Origin: Cloeon dipterum
Taxonomy: Eukaryota > Arthropoda > Insecta > Ephemeroptera > Baetidae
DNA length: 64,000 bases
Assembly: GCF_949628265.1 (NCBI RefSeq)
Contig: NC_088786.1
Location: forward strand, 8,494,001-8,558,000
Direction: 5' to 3'
A program made the translations under genes and the position numbers. Below, one piece after another: positions 11,920 to 23,971 of the stretch (its first letter is position 1; each line of letters begins with the position of its first letter). A model generated the notes under the pieces. That model searched no databases. It worked only from the letters and a program-made list of their open reading frames with translations, and was not told the DNA's origin.

Positions 11920-14900
11920 CAAAAGATTTTTGAAAGTTACTATTCCGAAATTATTTCACCCAAACCATGTGCCGTGAGAGTTTTGCAAGAATTTTATCTT
12001 CAAATTTTGGTCGATGAATGAAAAAGACTTGAAAATTTGGGTGATGGAATCCGGTGAGACATTACACCTAGGTTATACGCAGTATCCTTTCTGTATTTAA
12101 AATTATTTGAAGTTCCTTTTTTATATTAGAATCCCTCGTAGAGAAAATTAAAATATAGATCCCATAGTAAAATAATCAAAATTGGATTCTTTTGGCATAG
12201 AGGCAACCACGTAAATATTGTTAACCAAGTGGAATAGATAGTATATTGACGTCATCACTGTCCGGAGTGACAAAGAACGGACTTCCGTTATCATTGGGCT
12301 GTATTTTATATTTTCGTTCGGGTTTTTAAAGTCTAAATTTTACCAAACCGATAGGCAACATAGACTATAGCAATCGCAGCATCAGAAAGTTACACGTTTT
12401 CTCTTTACTTTACTCCTGATAATGTGTATCAAATAAGTGTGGTCACGCTAGCAAAATATCTTTTTTTACCAATCTTGCAATGGACAAATCAGCACTTTTT
12501 TCGCAATTTTTTCTTTTTTTCTTTAAGAATTAAACTTCCCAAAAACGACAGAAAATAATAAATTAAAACGTCAATATTCGTTTAAATGGCTGTCTTCAAT
12601 TGATGTTTAGTCATATTATTTATTTATTGGACACCATCGGCGTTTACGACTTTAAATCACATTTTTTATGACAGGTAGCTTTGTACAATGGGTACATTTT
12701 GTTAAAAGGCTTTTGATACAGTCTGCTCTAGTATGAACAAATTGTTTCGTTATGAGAAAACCCGTATGATTTCTTTCATCTTATTTGGCATTTTATATAG
12801 CATGCCATCGAAACAGAACCCGTTCTTTTCAATGCTGAAAAGATGTTTGATTTAAAATTTAAAACAATCGAGGGAAGGCTTTTTTGCTGGATTTTTGTAC
12901 CCCAAAAAAGTAAAAACTAACAAAATAACAATGGAGCCAACTTTCAATAATTAAAAAATATTAATAAATTTATTAGAAAACAGAGCCAAAATAATGTAGG
13001 AAAAAATTTCACCATAAATATAAAATATTCGCCTGACGTCAAACATAAAATTTTGCACTTTGGCTTAGATTTGTCGCCGGTGTTAGATGTTTTTTCAATT
13101 TTAAATGTGTTCATACAGCAGTTTTAGATGATTTGATGAAAGGTTTAAATTATTAAAAATTGGATGATCATGTTCATTTATTAATTGTCCTATGAAAATT
13201 GAGAATAGTCTAAAATTTGCATGAGATCTCCACAAGTTGATTACAAAATCATCAGTATATAGCTCTAGCAAGCAAGATGAGAACTGGCTTGTAAGTAAAG
13301 AAGTTAAAGCAAAATTCTTAGTGAGGTCCCTTTTTGAAGCAGTAAATATGTGAAATTTACTGGTGAATTATAATGTTTCCACTTTCGCTAGGAAATTGTT
13401 GAGAGTTAAGAAGCATAAAAGAAAATTTTACAAGACACGTCTTACTTTCTTTATTTTCACTATACATCAGTGATTAATACAAATCATTTGCAGAATTACA
13501 TGTGTGTTTAGTTGCTAATTAAGTAGCACAACCAAATTCGAATTGTTTTGAAAAGAAAAAATCTGAAAATGATTCGAGGAACACAACTCTTCGCTCCTGA
13601 ACGCAAATTAAGTGCATGTTTTTTGATTGACTAGCTACACATAACTTGTGAAAAAATAGGGTGCAATAAAGTGACTTGAATTCCTTATTTACTTTCTTTG
13701 TAATACAACGTCGATAATACACACACAGTGAATAAAGGTTAGGGGAGACTTAATCTGAAAAAATAGGAACAATACTTAAAAGACGTTACAGTATGTGTGT
13801 GTTACTTTTCTAAATGCGTTCTACATAGTGACATTATGATTTTTTAATTAAGTCCCTAATTAAGTACATGCGTACGATGATACATAAAAATACTTTTTCG
13901 TAAGATACATACACGAACACTGCTGCATGACGGGTTGCGGTCTCTGCAGATACATTCTCGACATCAGTTACGTTTGTTTTCATACAACAATGGTGGTTAA
14001 ACTGGAAAGTTTCCTTTCGTGAGTGTGTTTTCAAGAACAAGTGATGACAGTAAACGGACAAAAAAATGGTCGACACCCAAACTAAGAAATAATAATTGTA
14101 AAGGGCAAAGCACAAATGGTGGCAACAAGTTTCTAAGAAAATCAAATCAAATCAAATTACCCAAATATATATTCATTCATCAATCAACACAATGATATCA
14201 ATAGAAGCAAGGGTTATCTCTCTTTGGCAAGGTCAACAATAATTGTACTTATGCCATCAGTTCAAATGATTGCACAATTATCGCCCGTTTACATAAATTA
14301 TTGTCGCACTTCAACGAATCATGTGTATATTATATATAAGAAGCACAGCATGTAGCATAAAGGGTAGTCAATCAAACATCGTGTGGGCCACTCAACTTAA
14401 GCCATGTTCACCTAAGATAAAAATTACCTACAACAGTTTTGTATTGTCAATCACCGAAGTGTATCAGTTACCGTTAATTTACCCCAAGAAAATGGAAGAG
14501 TTTTGCATCATGTAAATACTTGTATCATAAATTTCATAAGAAGTAGTGTCCTTTCTTTAGATTCGTGTAAAATACTTCACACACGCAGTAGACATTCCTA
14601 ATAATTATGTGTACACTTTCTTACAAATAGAAGTCTGCATTGAGAATGTTGCAGTTTGGAAATTCGCAACTAATGCTAACAGTACGTAATTGATTAATCA
14701 TATAAAACTGAAGCGGCTAAAACTGGTCAAAGGCATCATTCTCAATGGAGCAGGTTCTTTTTGTTACCTCGAACATAGTATGTGTGTGTTTTCATCAATA
14801 GAAATAGCAATATTATTGTCATCAATCGGAAAACATGCATCTTCGTGTAAGTGGCTGGCTTACAAAATTAAGCCGCGATATACAATGTTTACAGACTTGA

Positions 14901-15000
14901 TACACTGGCCGACCAAGTGAAGGAGATCTCGAGGTGTTCAAGGACGTGACCGCAGAGAAATGCTTACTTGTTTGAAAATGAAGTTAATTAATTTGGAGAC
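11920..15000. other. AT-rich spacer between convergent genes
   Basis: The spacer separates THOC2 from the minus-strand zinc-finger gene. Only short open frames without support are present. Part of 13.4-15 kb could be distal 3' UTR of the zinc-finger gene: minus-strand AATAAA hexamers lie at 13450-13455 and 15025-15030. No RNA gene or mobile element was recognised. Confidence 0.5.
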
Positions 15001-15024
15001 GTTTTCAATAAACACGTTAGTGTT

Positions 15025-15030
15025 TTTATT
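15025..15030 (-). other. Candidate poly(A) signal of the zinc-finger gene
   Basis: TTTATT on the plus strand is AATAAA on the minus strand. It lies about 1.07 kb downstream of the zinc-finger stop codon and was the nearest canonical hexamer I found. A second one is at 13450-13455, which would make a 2.6-kb 3' UTR. Confidence 0.35.
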
Positions 15031-15524
15031 ATCTTAAGCTCACACCAGTTGACTTGATATTTCTTTTGTTTACTTTTAACAAAATGATAATTAAAAAAAA
15101 AATTCACCCATCGTTTCAACGGTCAGGGTTCTATTCCCGGGTGGCGAAGGACCACAGACATTCTTATCGGTTAACAGTAGCGTAATAATATACTACTACC
15201 TGCCAATCTGAACAATCGCAGTCCTCCGACGCGCGAAAATAGATCGATATTCAACAGAAAATTATTCGCCTTGGGGGAAAGGAAACTAAGTTTTCAAACT
15301 GACATTCGATTAAGAGAAAAATATAGTATTTTAGGTTCAAAAATTTGCGTTTCCTTTAAATATCTGGTTATTTATAGCAGAGGGAAAAATCGTTGGAATT
15401 TTTACAGACCCGGTTTCCTTGCCTTTGAGTCTTTTTTGGGTTCCTTGACCGTTTCCCTGATTATTAATTATTAGTATTAATCAGTTCTTCGGCCCTCCTC
15501 AATTATAACCTAATGATTGTGAGC

Positions 15525-15670
15525 GACTCCGCCAACAGATGGCGCCAACGGTTACATACGATTTCAGATTCAATCTTGCTGCTGCGCATTTTTCATTTAG
15601 CGTTCTTTTATCAAAACCTATTCCTGTAAATCACCATAGAAACGTCAGCAAAGAATTTGTTCTAAGTTTT
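15525..15670 (+). repeat. Dispersed repeat copy (ACAGATGGCGC family)
   Basis: The segment begins near CCAACAGATGGCGCCAAC, passes through a CAATCT-GCTGCTG-GCATTTTTCA stretch, and ends near GTCAGCAAAGA. The same order of blocks recurs at 20495-20640 (3' blocks) and 20665-20780 (5' blocks), in inverted form at about 20800-20900, and in part at 21085-21150. The family is unnamed here. The lack of coding capacity and the mixed orientations suggest a miniature transposable element. Confidence 0.6.
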
Positions 15671-15867
15671 ACGTTTTAAAGGCGATTGGTGAACCGATTT
15701 TTGGTTAAAACGTGTCAAAAGCTATCAAGTGCAGAGTGCACCATAGCAGTAATCGCAGTGACAGTGTCTTAATACGGAGGGCCTTTCGCAAAACGGTCAA
15801 TTGCTTTCCTTTGTTGTCCTAGTTTTTCTCCAGCTTCAAACAAGTCGACACTATTCCTGTCCTTAAC

Positions 15868-16018
15868 GCAATTCAATAACCACTAGAATGCCAGATTTGG
15901 TATTGTCCAATTCAGTATCTATACCATTAAGTAAACTGGCCAAGATCTAGATAAAAAAATCCTGCTTGCAAAGAGGAACTCGATAAATTGGAGAAACACG
16001 TGTGTTGGTATGAAATCT
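15868..16018 (+). repeat. Left arm of a distant inverted repeat
   Basis: The segment running from TCAATAACCACTA to ACACGTGT reappears as the reverse complement at 17905-18025. The shared core around CCTGCTTGCAAAGAGGAACT is identical over about 26 nt, and the arms differ by indels between blocks. The left arm lies just downstream of the zinc-finger stop codon, probably in its 3' UTR. Confidence 0.7.
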
Positions 16019-16096
16019 AGGCCAGTGCAAAAAGTCGAGTAATAAGTTAACAACAGCTTCTGGGGTATTGTCAGGAAGATTGTTACGTGGCGGTAT

Positions 16097-18555
16097 TCAG
16101 TGGTCTGCGATCAAGTCGAGGCAGCGCTTCTTGGAGGCGGGCGGCACGGCCGTCTCTGTAGCCAGCTCCTTGCCTTTGGGCTCGCGACGCACCTCGGTGG
16201 CCGCTCCCGACGGAGGTTCGGGACTCACAGTCAACACCCCTGGCGAGGTGGGCGGCTTCTTTGGCTCGGTTGGTGGCGCCACCGGCACCACGCACTGGTT
16301 ATTTAGGTGCAGTTTCTGCATGTGCTTCTGCAGCAAGAAGTTCCGGGTGAAAGTGGCGCCGCACAACTGACACTGGAACGGCCGCTCGCCCGTGTGCGTC
16401 AGGGTGTGTCGCTTCAGGTCGGTTGACCAACCGAAGCGCTTGTTGCAGACTTGGCACACGTACTTCTTGCCAGCCTGCACCACGTCCTCAGGATTCACGG
16501 AGACGAGTGATGACCCTGCCGACAGCTGCTGTTGCTGCTGATGCTGCAGTTCCAACTTCTCGTTCCCCTCCTCGAGGGTTACCTCGCAGAATTTCAGGGG
16601 GTTGAACTCTTCCTGGAGAACAAATCAGAAGTGGATTTTTAACATTGATCAATTTAAAAAAAATGCAAGCAGGGGACAATAATAACCACATTTTTCAGTT
16701 AAAACTAGATATTGAAAAACACCCTTTTATCAACAATTTTGAACATTTTTTAATGAAACTTTTTACAGATTTTAAAGATCTTATAAAATTAAAGTAGGAC
16801 GACATCATAATTTTTCTCACAAAAATCAATTTGAGCGCCTATCATTTCACAATAGAATGCGAATTTTTGAATTTAACAGAATGGATCCTACTCTCTTTTA
16901 TGTCAAATGGAAAAAAAATCAGAAAACAAAATCGGAAAAAAGGTTGAATTGCGGGTTTGTCAATTTTTAGGGGGTTCTTAACGTAGCATTTTCCCACATT
17001 GCAAAATTGGTGAACCCTACTTGATTGAAGTTTGATATAATTATGTATTTATAAAAATAGGATTTTTACGTAAAGTCCATTGAAAGGTATTTTCATCAAT
17101 TCTGCCATTGATCGATTTTTATGGCAACATCCTGATTTTATAGTATGTTGTTTGGGTGCTATAAACAGGCGGTGTCAAAATAATCAAGTCGGTCGGGAAA
17201 ATTTCATGCAATGTTTTCTAGAATTCGGGATCAAATTCGGAGAAACAGGCCTCACATTAGAGCCTTTCCTGAGCGCCTTGATGGATTCAAAAAGAGTACT
17301 ACTTATATTCAGAGTCACGCGGATTAGCGGACCAACGCGCTTACGCCCTGCGCAGACCCACATCCCTATCTTTTCCCAGGTTAAATGAGTTTTCGTTAGT
17401 GGCTCTGTGTCAAAATTACTGAAGCCATCCGCGTCACAACTGGTGTCAAACGAAATCGCACGAGCTGATCTACAACATAAGTCGAAACCAGGACCGCGGG
17501 AAATAAAACAACCGAGAAATTCGCGTTCCAAAAGTTCCATTTTTGTCTGGGAAGAAAGCTTAAACTAGTGCTAGCGACAGTAGAGACATCTGCACATACC
17601 TAGCAAGAGCAGTGAAGCACATGCAGTTCAAGCAGTTACGTGACTCAAGTAACATGAGTTACGGAAACTAATTTAACATGGGAAAGGATAGCCAGAAGCT
17701 GCGCAGGACGAACGCGCGTTGGACTAATAAGGACTCTATAATAAAGTGGCTATTTGTGAAATTGAAGTAACCGAAAATTTTTAAATTGTTGTCAGTGCCA
17801 CCTGATGCCGGATGCGAACACTGAAGAATTTCTCAATTAGCGATTTACACCCTAAATCATTTTCCAAGACAAGCTGATTGAATTATTATTTGAATTTAAG
17901 CAGATTTCACACAAACACGTGTTTCCTCAATTTTTTCGAGTTCCTCTTTGCAAGCAGGATTATTTTGTCTAGTTCTTGAATATTATATAATATAATACAT
18001 TAGTGGTTATTGAATATTGAATTAAAAAATAGTACTACACTTCGTTTTGGCCTACTTATTGCGATAGTACAACACGCCCAGCCATAGCTTTGAAGGATAA
18101 AAATTTCATCAAAAAATCACACACCTTTTGGTTTTCATCTTCTTTCTTCAACTCTGACTGCTGATCAACTGAATTGCGTTTGCGGTTGATCCTGACCAAC
18201 TCTGGAATCTTGAGACGCGACCGTTTATCTTCGAGGACGGGACTTGCCCTTCCTGGACTCGGTGGCTCATGCATGGCATTGTAAAGCTCACTGCGTGTGT
18301 CCTCCGACTCTGAAGACACGTTGCTACCATCGCCGCTGCTGCTGATGTGATCCGCGAAGTGCTTGAGCAGGGAAGAGGCCGAGGAAAATCTCGACTTGCA
18401 GTCGGTACAGCTCAGGTAAGCCGAAGGGGCTGAAAAGAAAATACAGCCATCAATGCCAGAGGTGAATGTTTTGGTCGCATGGCTCCGTTTTGTTTTGAAC
18501 ACTTGAGTGACCTACTGAGGGAAGTTGTGTTTATTTTACCTGCAATGGCCTGCAT
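16097..18555 (-). CDS. C2H2 zinc-finger protein (three fingers)
   Basis: Minus-strand exons are 18540-18555 (16 nt with the ATG), 18125-18429 and 16097-16612. They total 837 nt, giving 278 aa, with all phases consistent. Finger 1 (residues about 13-33) has Cys13, Cys16, His29 and His33. Fingers 2 and 3 (about 158-209) are adjacent and joined by a canonical TGERPF linker, with cores YVCQVCNKRF and FQCQLCGATF. A Ser/acidic segment and basic runs separate finger 1 from the pair, and a polyglutamine stretch precedes finger 2. This is probably a nuclear DNA-binding regulator, but I do not recognise the orthologue. The intron-2 donor (AAG followed by GTGTGT) is weak. The short first exon is the least certain part. 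Confidence 0.8.
17905..18025 (-). repeat. Right arm of a distant inverted repeat
   Basis: This is the reverse complement of 15868-16018 and lies in intron 2 of the zinc-finger gene, about 100 bp from exon 2. The pair could be two opposite insertions of one short element. In a zinc-finger pre-mRNA the arms could pair and enclose the last coding exon. Confidence 0.7.
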
Positions 18556-18789
18556 GACAGTCTTTGGAGTTGAGAAGCGGTGTAGAAAGACTTAGTGCAA
18601 TATCCAGGAGATCACTGAAATATTTATCGAAGGTTAGAATAGGCGCAGAGGCTGCAGAAGCTACATACGACATGGACCAAGTGTCGCGAGAAAAAGTGAA
18701 AGTGGTCAGGCCGAAATTAACCTCGCGATCACCTTTGGCACGGAAACGCAATGGCGACTTTCCGACCGCAAATGCGAGTAAATCATAGA

Positions 18790-19470
18790 TATAATTTAGC
18801 TTTGAAATTTACTCACTCTCTTCGCTTAAAGTCTAAAACTTAGCTTCTCTACCCCCGTCTGCAGTGCGCAAGAAAACTAAACAAATGTCAACAAAATTCT
18901 GCCATTTCCACCATTACGCTCGTCCGAATTCCTCTCAGAAGAAATGTGTACATGGGGTGTTGCCGAAATGGAAAACTCTTCTAACAAAAACAAGATCAGG
19001 AAACGTTGGCAACAGTGCTGTCTGTGGGAGATAAGTTTTCAGCGTTCGAGTGAAGGTTGCCATCTATGGGTAGCAGCCATAAATTCAATAAAATATTTTA
19101 CTCCTGTCATCTCCGTTTCCGTGAATTGCTAGTATTTCCCCTTTTTAAACTTACAGTGAATCTGTAAAGGAAGAAATTTTCATAAAAATATTCCGATCAG
19201 CAGTTATTAATATCGCACTTGTCCGTCGTTCATCTGGCAACCATATTTTCTAGTTATCTGTATGCCATAACAAAATGAGCTCTTTGATATAAGCTGTTGT
19301 ACCACCTCTTTGGATAATACTTCGACTCTAATGCACCCTAAAATCCAGAATCGACAATATTTCTTTTAACTTTAATTTTTACTACTTAGTGTCAACATTT
19401 ATATCCTCTGTTTTATTTAAAGTGCGCGATATACCTATTTGAACTTACCAGATTAATTAAATTTATTTTA
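18790..19470. promoter_or_regulatory. Possible shared promoter of divergent genes
   Basis: The zinc-finger gene starts leftward at 18555, and the giant gene's first recognisable exon lies rightward at 19477. Neither gene's first 5' UTR exon or transcription start can be fixed from sequence, so a shared promoter is an inference from geometry. A plus-strand open frame at 18564-18788 overlaps the presumed zinc-finger 5' UTR. I could not support it as a gene. Confidence 0.3.
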
Positions 19471-19476
19471 TTTTAG

Positions 19477-19659
19477 ACGCTCTACTTCGTGCGTGGACCA
19501 GCACGTCGCATTGTGCGGCGGCCATCATCCCCAGCCTGGCATTACATCGAACCACAGTGGTAACTAACAAATAAGAGAACACCTTGAACGCTCATATTGT
19601 GTTCCACTCGCAGGCATTCACTGAATCCTCCCATCCCGGTATGGCTACGAACTGTGCAA
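19477..19659 (+). other. Two probable 5' UTR exons of the giant gene
   Basis: Exon 19477-19559 is preceded by a TTTTATTTTAG acceptor and followed by a GTAACT donor. A 54-nt intron and a CACTCGCAG acceptor then lead to 19614-19659, followed by GTAAGT. Both fit splicing to 23946-24011, which carries the main ATG. Spliced together they contain an upstream ATG (GTATGGCTACG) opening a 12-codon frame that stops just before the main start. Two of the three frames stay open across both exons, so coding for a separate short protein is not excluded. Confidence 0.5.
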
Positions 19660-20489
19660 GTAAGTTACAAAAAATGCATTTTGTTGATTGTTTGGCTGTA
19701 GTCGCTGAGTTTTGTACAAGTTTTGAATAATGTAGATGGCAAGCATTCCAAAATAATGTAGATCTTTTTCACTTTTGAAGTGGCAAAACTTTATTCAGAA
19801 ACGTGGTAAAACATGGCCGCACACATTAGCGTGATGCCATAGAAGCGCCATCTTTGACTATGGCTCAAATATGGCTCTTGTTGTTGTTATCATTAGAAGA
19901 ATATATACCGCAAAATTGGAATTAAATATTATCAAGTGTGAATTTAACGTGAAATAATCTAATAAAAAATAAATATTATTAAATAACGCGAGTCTTTACT
20001 TTAAAATTAATAAAAATATCAATATTATAATTCTTCATTTTTATGATTTTTATATCTCTGCTGATTATTTGGGTGACACAATCGAGTTTAAAGATTCGGT
20101 TGTAAATATGTCACTTCTTTATTGCTTCATATTAGATGTTCATTAGTAAAATTATCCTATGCCAGTAAAACATTAAAATCATGATTTTTCAATTTAACCT
20201 ATATTTTAGCTCATTATAAAATGGTGTTAGTTGGGTAGAAGTATATAATTGGAAAAAAATCCCACTCCAAGGACTTAAAAACGTTAAGAAATAAGAAATC
20301 ATATTTTTTCTGGTTACTTAATTATATCTCGCATTCGGGAGTAATTTTGGAAAATCTGTAATTTCATCAGACATCAGACTATATTGCCAGCACCGCGACA
20401 TTTTGATGGTGTATGACTGTTACAGAAAGAGCCAGAAGAACTATACCGGCCATTTTACTTCTCATTTTCTCGTTACTCTCAACAAATTT

Positions 20490-21150
20490 AAGAGGCTCCC
20501 CTGCTGTGATTTCAGACTCAATTCTGCCACTATGTGCATTTTTCACTGAATTTAGAGTATTGAATTCTTTAGATTTGCTAAATGCAAAAAGCAGGCTCGC
20601 CGTAGAAATGTCAGCAAAGATTTTTTAATTCACCAGTCGCATTAAACCCTTAGTGTTAGAAGCTACCAACAGATGGCGCAACCGTATATTTTCGTTATTA
20701 ATTTAATTTTGAGGCACTTCCGCAGGGATTTGAGCCTCAATCTAGCTGCTGTGCATTCTTCACTTAATATTTATGCTCTCTTTTGATGTGATGAAAACAT
20801 ATTAAGTGAAGTTATGCACATTGGCAGAATTGAATCCGAGATTGCAGTGCCTTATAATTAAATTTATTACAAAAATACGCGGTTGTGCCATCTATTGGCG
20901 GCTTTGAACAATAAGGGCTTACATAACTCGATTGCGATGTATTAAAAAAATAGGATTCTACGGCGATTGGCTCCTAAAATTGGCGAAAACCAAATAGACT
21001 TTTTAATGGAAATCCAACTGAAAACCTGAATTTTTAAAGAAGAAAAAATAACAAAATTTATAAAATTAACCATTGAAGAAAGCCGTTGGTGTTTGAAGCT
21101 CCCAATAGATGGCCAAACCATATGTTTAATATTTTAGGACACTGCTCCGC
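20490..21150. repeat. Cluster of ACAGATGGCGC-family repeats
   Basis: At least four partial copies of the element at 15525-15670 lie here: 20495-20640 direct, 20665-20780 direct, 20800-20900 inverted and 21085-21150 partial. Shared landmarks are (C)CAA(C/T)AGATGG, a CTCAAT-TGC-GTGCATT block and GTCAGCAAAGA. They sit in the first large intron of the giant gene (19660-23945). No open frame is associated with them. Confidence 0.6.
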
Positions 21151-21408
21151 CGCTAAAATTGTACCTGGATCACTTCCTTCGCTCTACCCTTTGGGCGCCC
21201 AGAAAAGGCTTTTGCGTGCTGAAATGCATTTTATCATCTTGTAAGATTTTGCTTAGATTGTTAAATAAAATAGCTAATAAAATTGCGGATATTTTACCAA
21301 ACGTTTTGCAATTTTTTTTTAATTTCTAGGGAAGATTATTATTTCCAATTATTTCGTCGTATTTTCGCCGTAAAAAGCGCGCAAGTGTAAAGTTGCGCAT
21401 CATATCTT

Positions 21409-21602
21409 TATAGCACGTCGTGTTGTTGCAGTTTGGTTAACCAGGACGACAGTGCAGCTTAGCGGGTTGCATTATTTGTTGTTAGTGCAAGCGCCGCGTG
21501 TGATGATAAGAACATTAATTGGTTCAATTAATGGCGATAGAAACTTTAAAATAATTTATTCTGGCTAAAATCCTTTGCTGTCGATTATACCATAATTGGC
21601 TG
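21409..21602 (+). repeat. Dispersed ~195-bp repeat, copy 1
   Basis: This is a direct copy of 22535-22732. The longest identical stretch is about 25 nt, including CAGTGCAGCTTAGCGGGTTG. Both copies start near TATAGCACG and end near GATTATACC, with small indels between. An overlapping 82-codon minus-strand frame (21524-21772) is not recognisable as a protein. Confidence 0.65.
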
Positions 21603-21667
21603 AACCGATTTTGGTCTTTTGTGTCTACTTGGTCCATCCAGTGAGGGAAATATTGAAGATCTCGCCG

Positions 21668-21680
21668 CCCCCCCCCCCCC
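21668..21680 (+). repeat. Poly-C run
   Basis: Thirteen consecutive C residues occur in otherwise AT-rich intronic DNA. A run like this is prone to length errors in assembly and to slippage. Confidence 0.9.
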
Positions 21681-22534
21681 TTGCCAGCAGCGTCAGGCAG
21701 GGGCTGCCATATGGGTTTTAAAGTGGCTAGTCTTAAGTCTCTTACGAGTTTTGGGCTTATTCCCTTTGCCATATTTATAGATAGGGATTAACGGCTTTAA
21801 TTATAGCCCGTTCGAATAATAAGAAAAATGTAGAAGTTGATTCCATACCTTATAAGTTTATTACCGTTGATAACGATGAACGCACAACGCAGTGGCTACC
21901 CAAGGGATGAGCGAGGGAGGAGAGAGAGCAGGTGTCTGGCTCGGTCCGGAGTCAGACGTTCCAAAGAGGTCCAAAGAGGAAATCATCCCCGTGAGTGGGG
22001 GTTTTGAAACCTGAATCCCTCCCTCCACTTTCCCCTTTTGGTGCCCTAGCGCTTCTGGAGCACACCACAGATATATATTTTTTTTTCATATGCAACATCA
22101 GAACGAATTATGCGGGAATTAGGGCGAATTTTCAGAGCCTATACTAATTTTGCAACTTGTGAATTGTGCTTCGGCGCAGTTCGGAAAAAAAATTTATTTT
22201 ATAATATGCTGAAATAGCATAGAGATATTACACGCTTTACATCGATTAAATCGATAACAATAGTATTGCACGCAATATCGTCAGGTGAAATCCTGTAAGG
22301 GAGGAAGCTAAAAAATTTCCCAGGTTGCCATTTTTTTTCTTTGGAAAATTGGTTCATTAAAAATTTATTTTGCCAGAAGGAAAATGTAATCATAATTCGC
22401 ACACCATTGGTAGATCGCGACGAGAGGGATTGGAATCAAGCGAAAAATCCTTGACAAATGGTTACATTTTTGGATAAACTTGGCAACATCTGAAATTGAT
22501 CTGTTCCTCGTCGCCTCGTCAGTCCTGATTTCAT

Positions 22535-22732
22535 TATAGCACGATGCAGTTTAGGTAACCGGCCTGACAGTGCAGCTTAGCGGGTTGCATACTACCCTAC
22601 CTTGGTAGCTCAAGAGCCACATAATATGCGATGATCAGAGTCCTTAATTGGATCAAGAAATTGTGATATAAACTTTTAAATAATTTTTTTCTTGATTAAA
22701 TCATTTGCTGTAGATTATACCGCCATTGTCTG
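22535..22732 (+). repeat. Dispersed ~195-bp repeat, copy 2
   Basis: This is the direct partner of 21409-21602, about 1.1 kb downstream in the same intron. The copy is diverged, so the duplication is not recent. No terminal inverted repeats or target duplication could be seen by eye. Confidence 0.65.
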
Positions 22733-23971
22733 TCGGTTTGGTTTCCAGCACATCATATTTTATGCCAGTTTGTGAAAGAGACAAGTAATAGCACACGTGG
22801 TCGACTAATTGTAATAACAACTTCAGATCCGTCTGGGTGGTTAGAATTAATTATAACTTTAAAATTAGCAAGATAAGTTAAATGGTGTATGGCAGAAACA
22901 CGAGTTCATTTCGCTTGATAATAATTGAATCGCCAGAATCCATTTTTGATAAGGATTTGATAAGAGGTATCAGCCAATAAATTTTGAGGTAGTGGTTTGA
23001 ACGAATTTAGGCCTAGAGGTGGCTGAGCATTTTCGTCAGCAGCTGACACGAATGACAAATTAAAAGCGAAATTCGATTGTGCTTACCGGCTAGAAGAAGA
23101 CAAATTTTTGTTCCGTCACTTTTTAACATTCTCGACTTTTAGACCGGCGGCTTCGCGCAGCTTTTAGCCATGCCAGCTGCACCACGTGTGCCCCAAAAAA
23201 TCTCAGCGGGAGCAATCGTGGCCTTTACCAATCAGCGAAGAATATGGTACATTCAGGTGGTGCACCCGATCGTGATTTTTGTATAGCTATATATGGTCTA
23301 AGCGGTATAAAGCTACTGCTGGCTACAATATCGTCCTCGCACCTTATTTGCTCTCAATACGATGATATTCTGTTAATGTGGGCCATTGGCCACGATGCCA
23401 GCCAATGCTAATCGATTTCCTGAGACTCCTATTTTTTCCCCACCCCTTACTATGAATGCAGGAACCCGCCCTGAGCCCTCAATGTTGCGAAATACATAAT
23501 ATAATAAAATTTAAAAGTCCGCGCCACTTGAAAAGCATGCTAACTTTTCTGCATATTTGCTCAAAAATTGAGTGTTGCTCTAGTCCATTTTTTTGTTTAA
23601 CTGAATCATTTTGAACTAGATTATGCATTGCGGCAACAAGAAAATTTTCCGGGGATTTGCATTATTGCAGTATATATTATACATATATTTTTGTAAAACA
23701 TCACACCTTAACCTAAGCGAACGTGTTTTTAATTTTTGAATAGTTAAAAAGGACTTAGATAACTATCATATTAATCTTAAAAGTATATTATTTATTACAC
23801 TAGGAAAAATGTGACATAATTTGGCAACATAAATTGGAATTTCCTCGTATTTTTGAAAATTTAATTCCATTTCATTGATATAATCACACCGATGAAAATT
23901 TCGTTAATGAATTCGAATTCATGATTTTTATCCTTTGTGTTTCAGGTTGCAGAAGGCGAAACTAAGGCGCC

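Noticed and set aside
13834..14145. 103-codon minus-strand frame
   Set aside because: It is Tyr/Phe/Cys/His-rich, as expected by chance in AT-rich DNA. No splice signals or homology were recognised.
15119..15146. B-box-like word (GGTTCTATTCCCGG) as a tRNA gene
   Set aside because: There is no A box at the right distance and no acceptor stem or anticodon arm could be drawn.
18564..18788. 74-codon plus-strand frame as a first exon of the giant gene
   Set aside because: It overlaps the presumed 5' UTR of the minus-strand zinc-finger gene. A GTAAAT donor could join it to 19477, but the joined frame hits the TAA before the giant gene's ATG.
21524..21772. 82-codon minus-strand frame as a transposase remnant
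   Set aside because: It has a few plausible-looking residues but no recognisable catalytic motif, contains a poly-G run, and overlaps one copy of a non-coding repeat.
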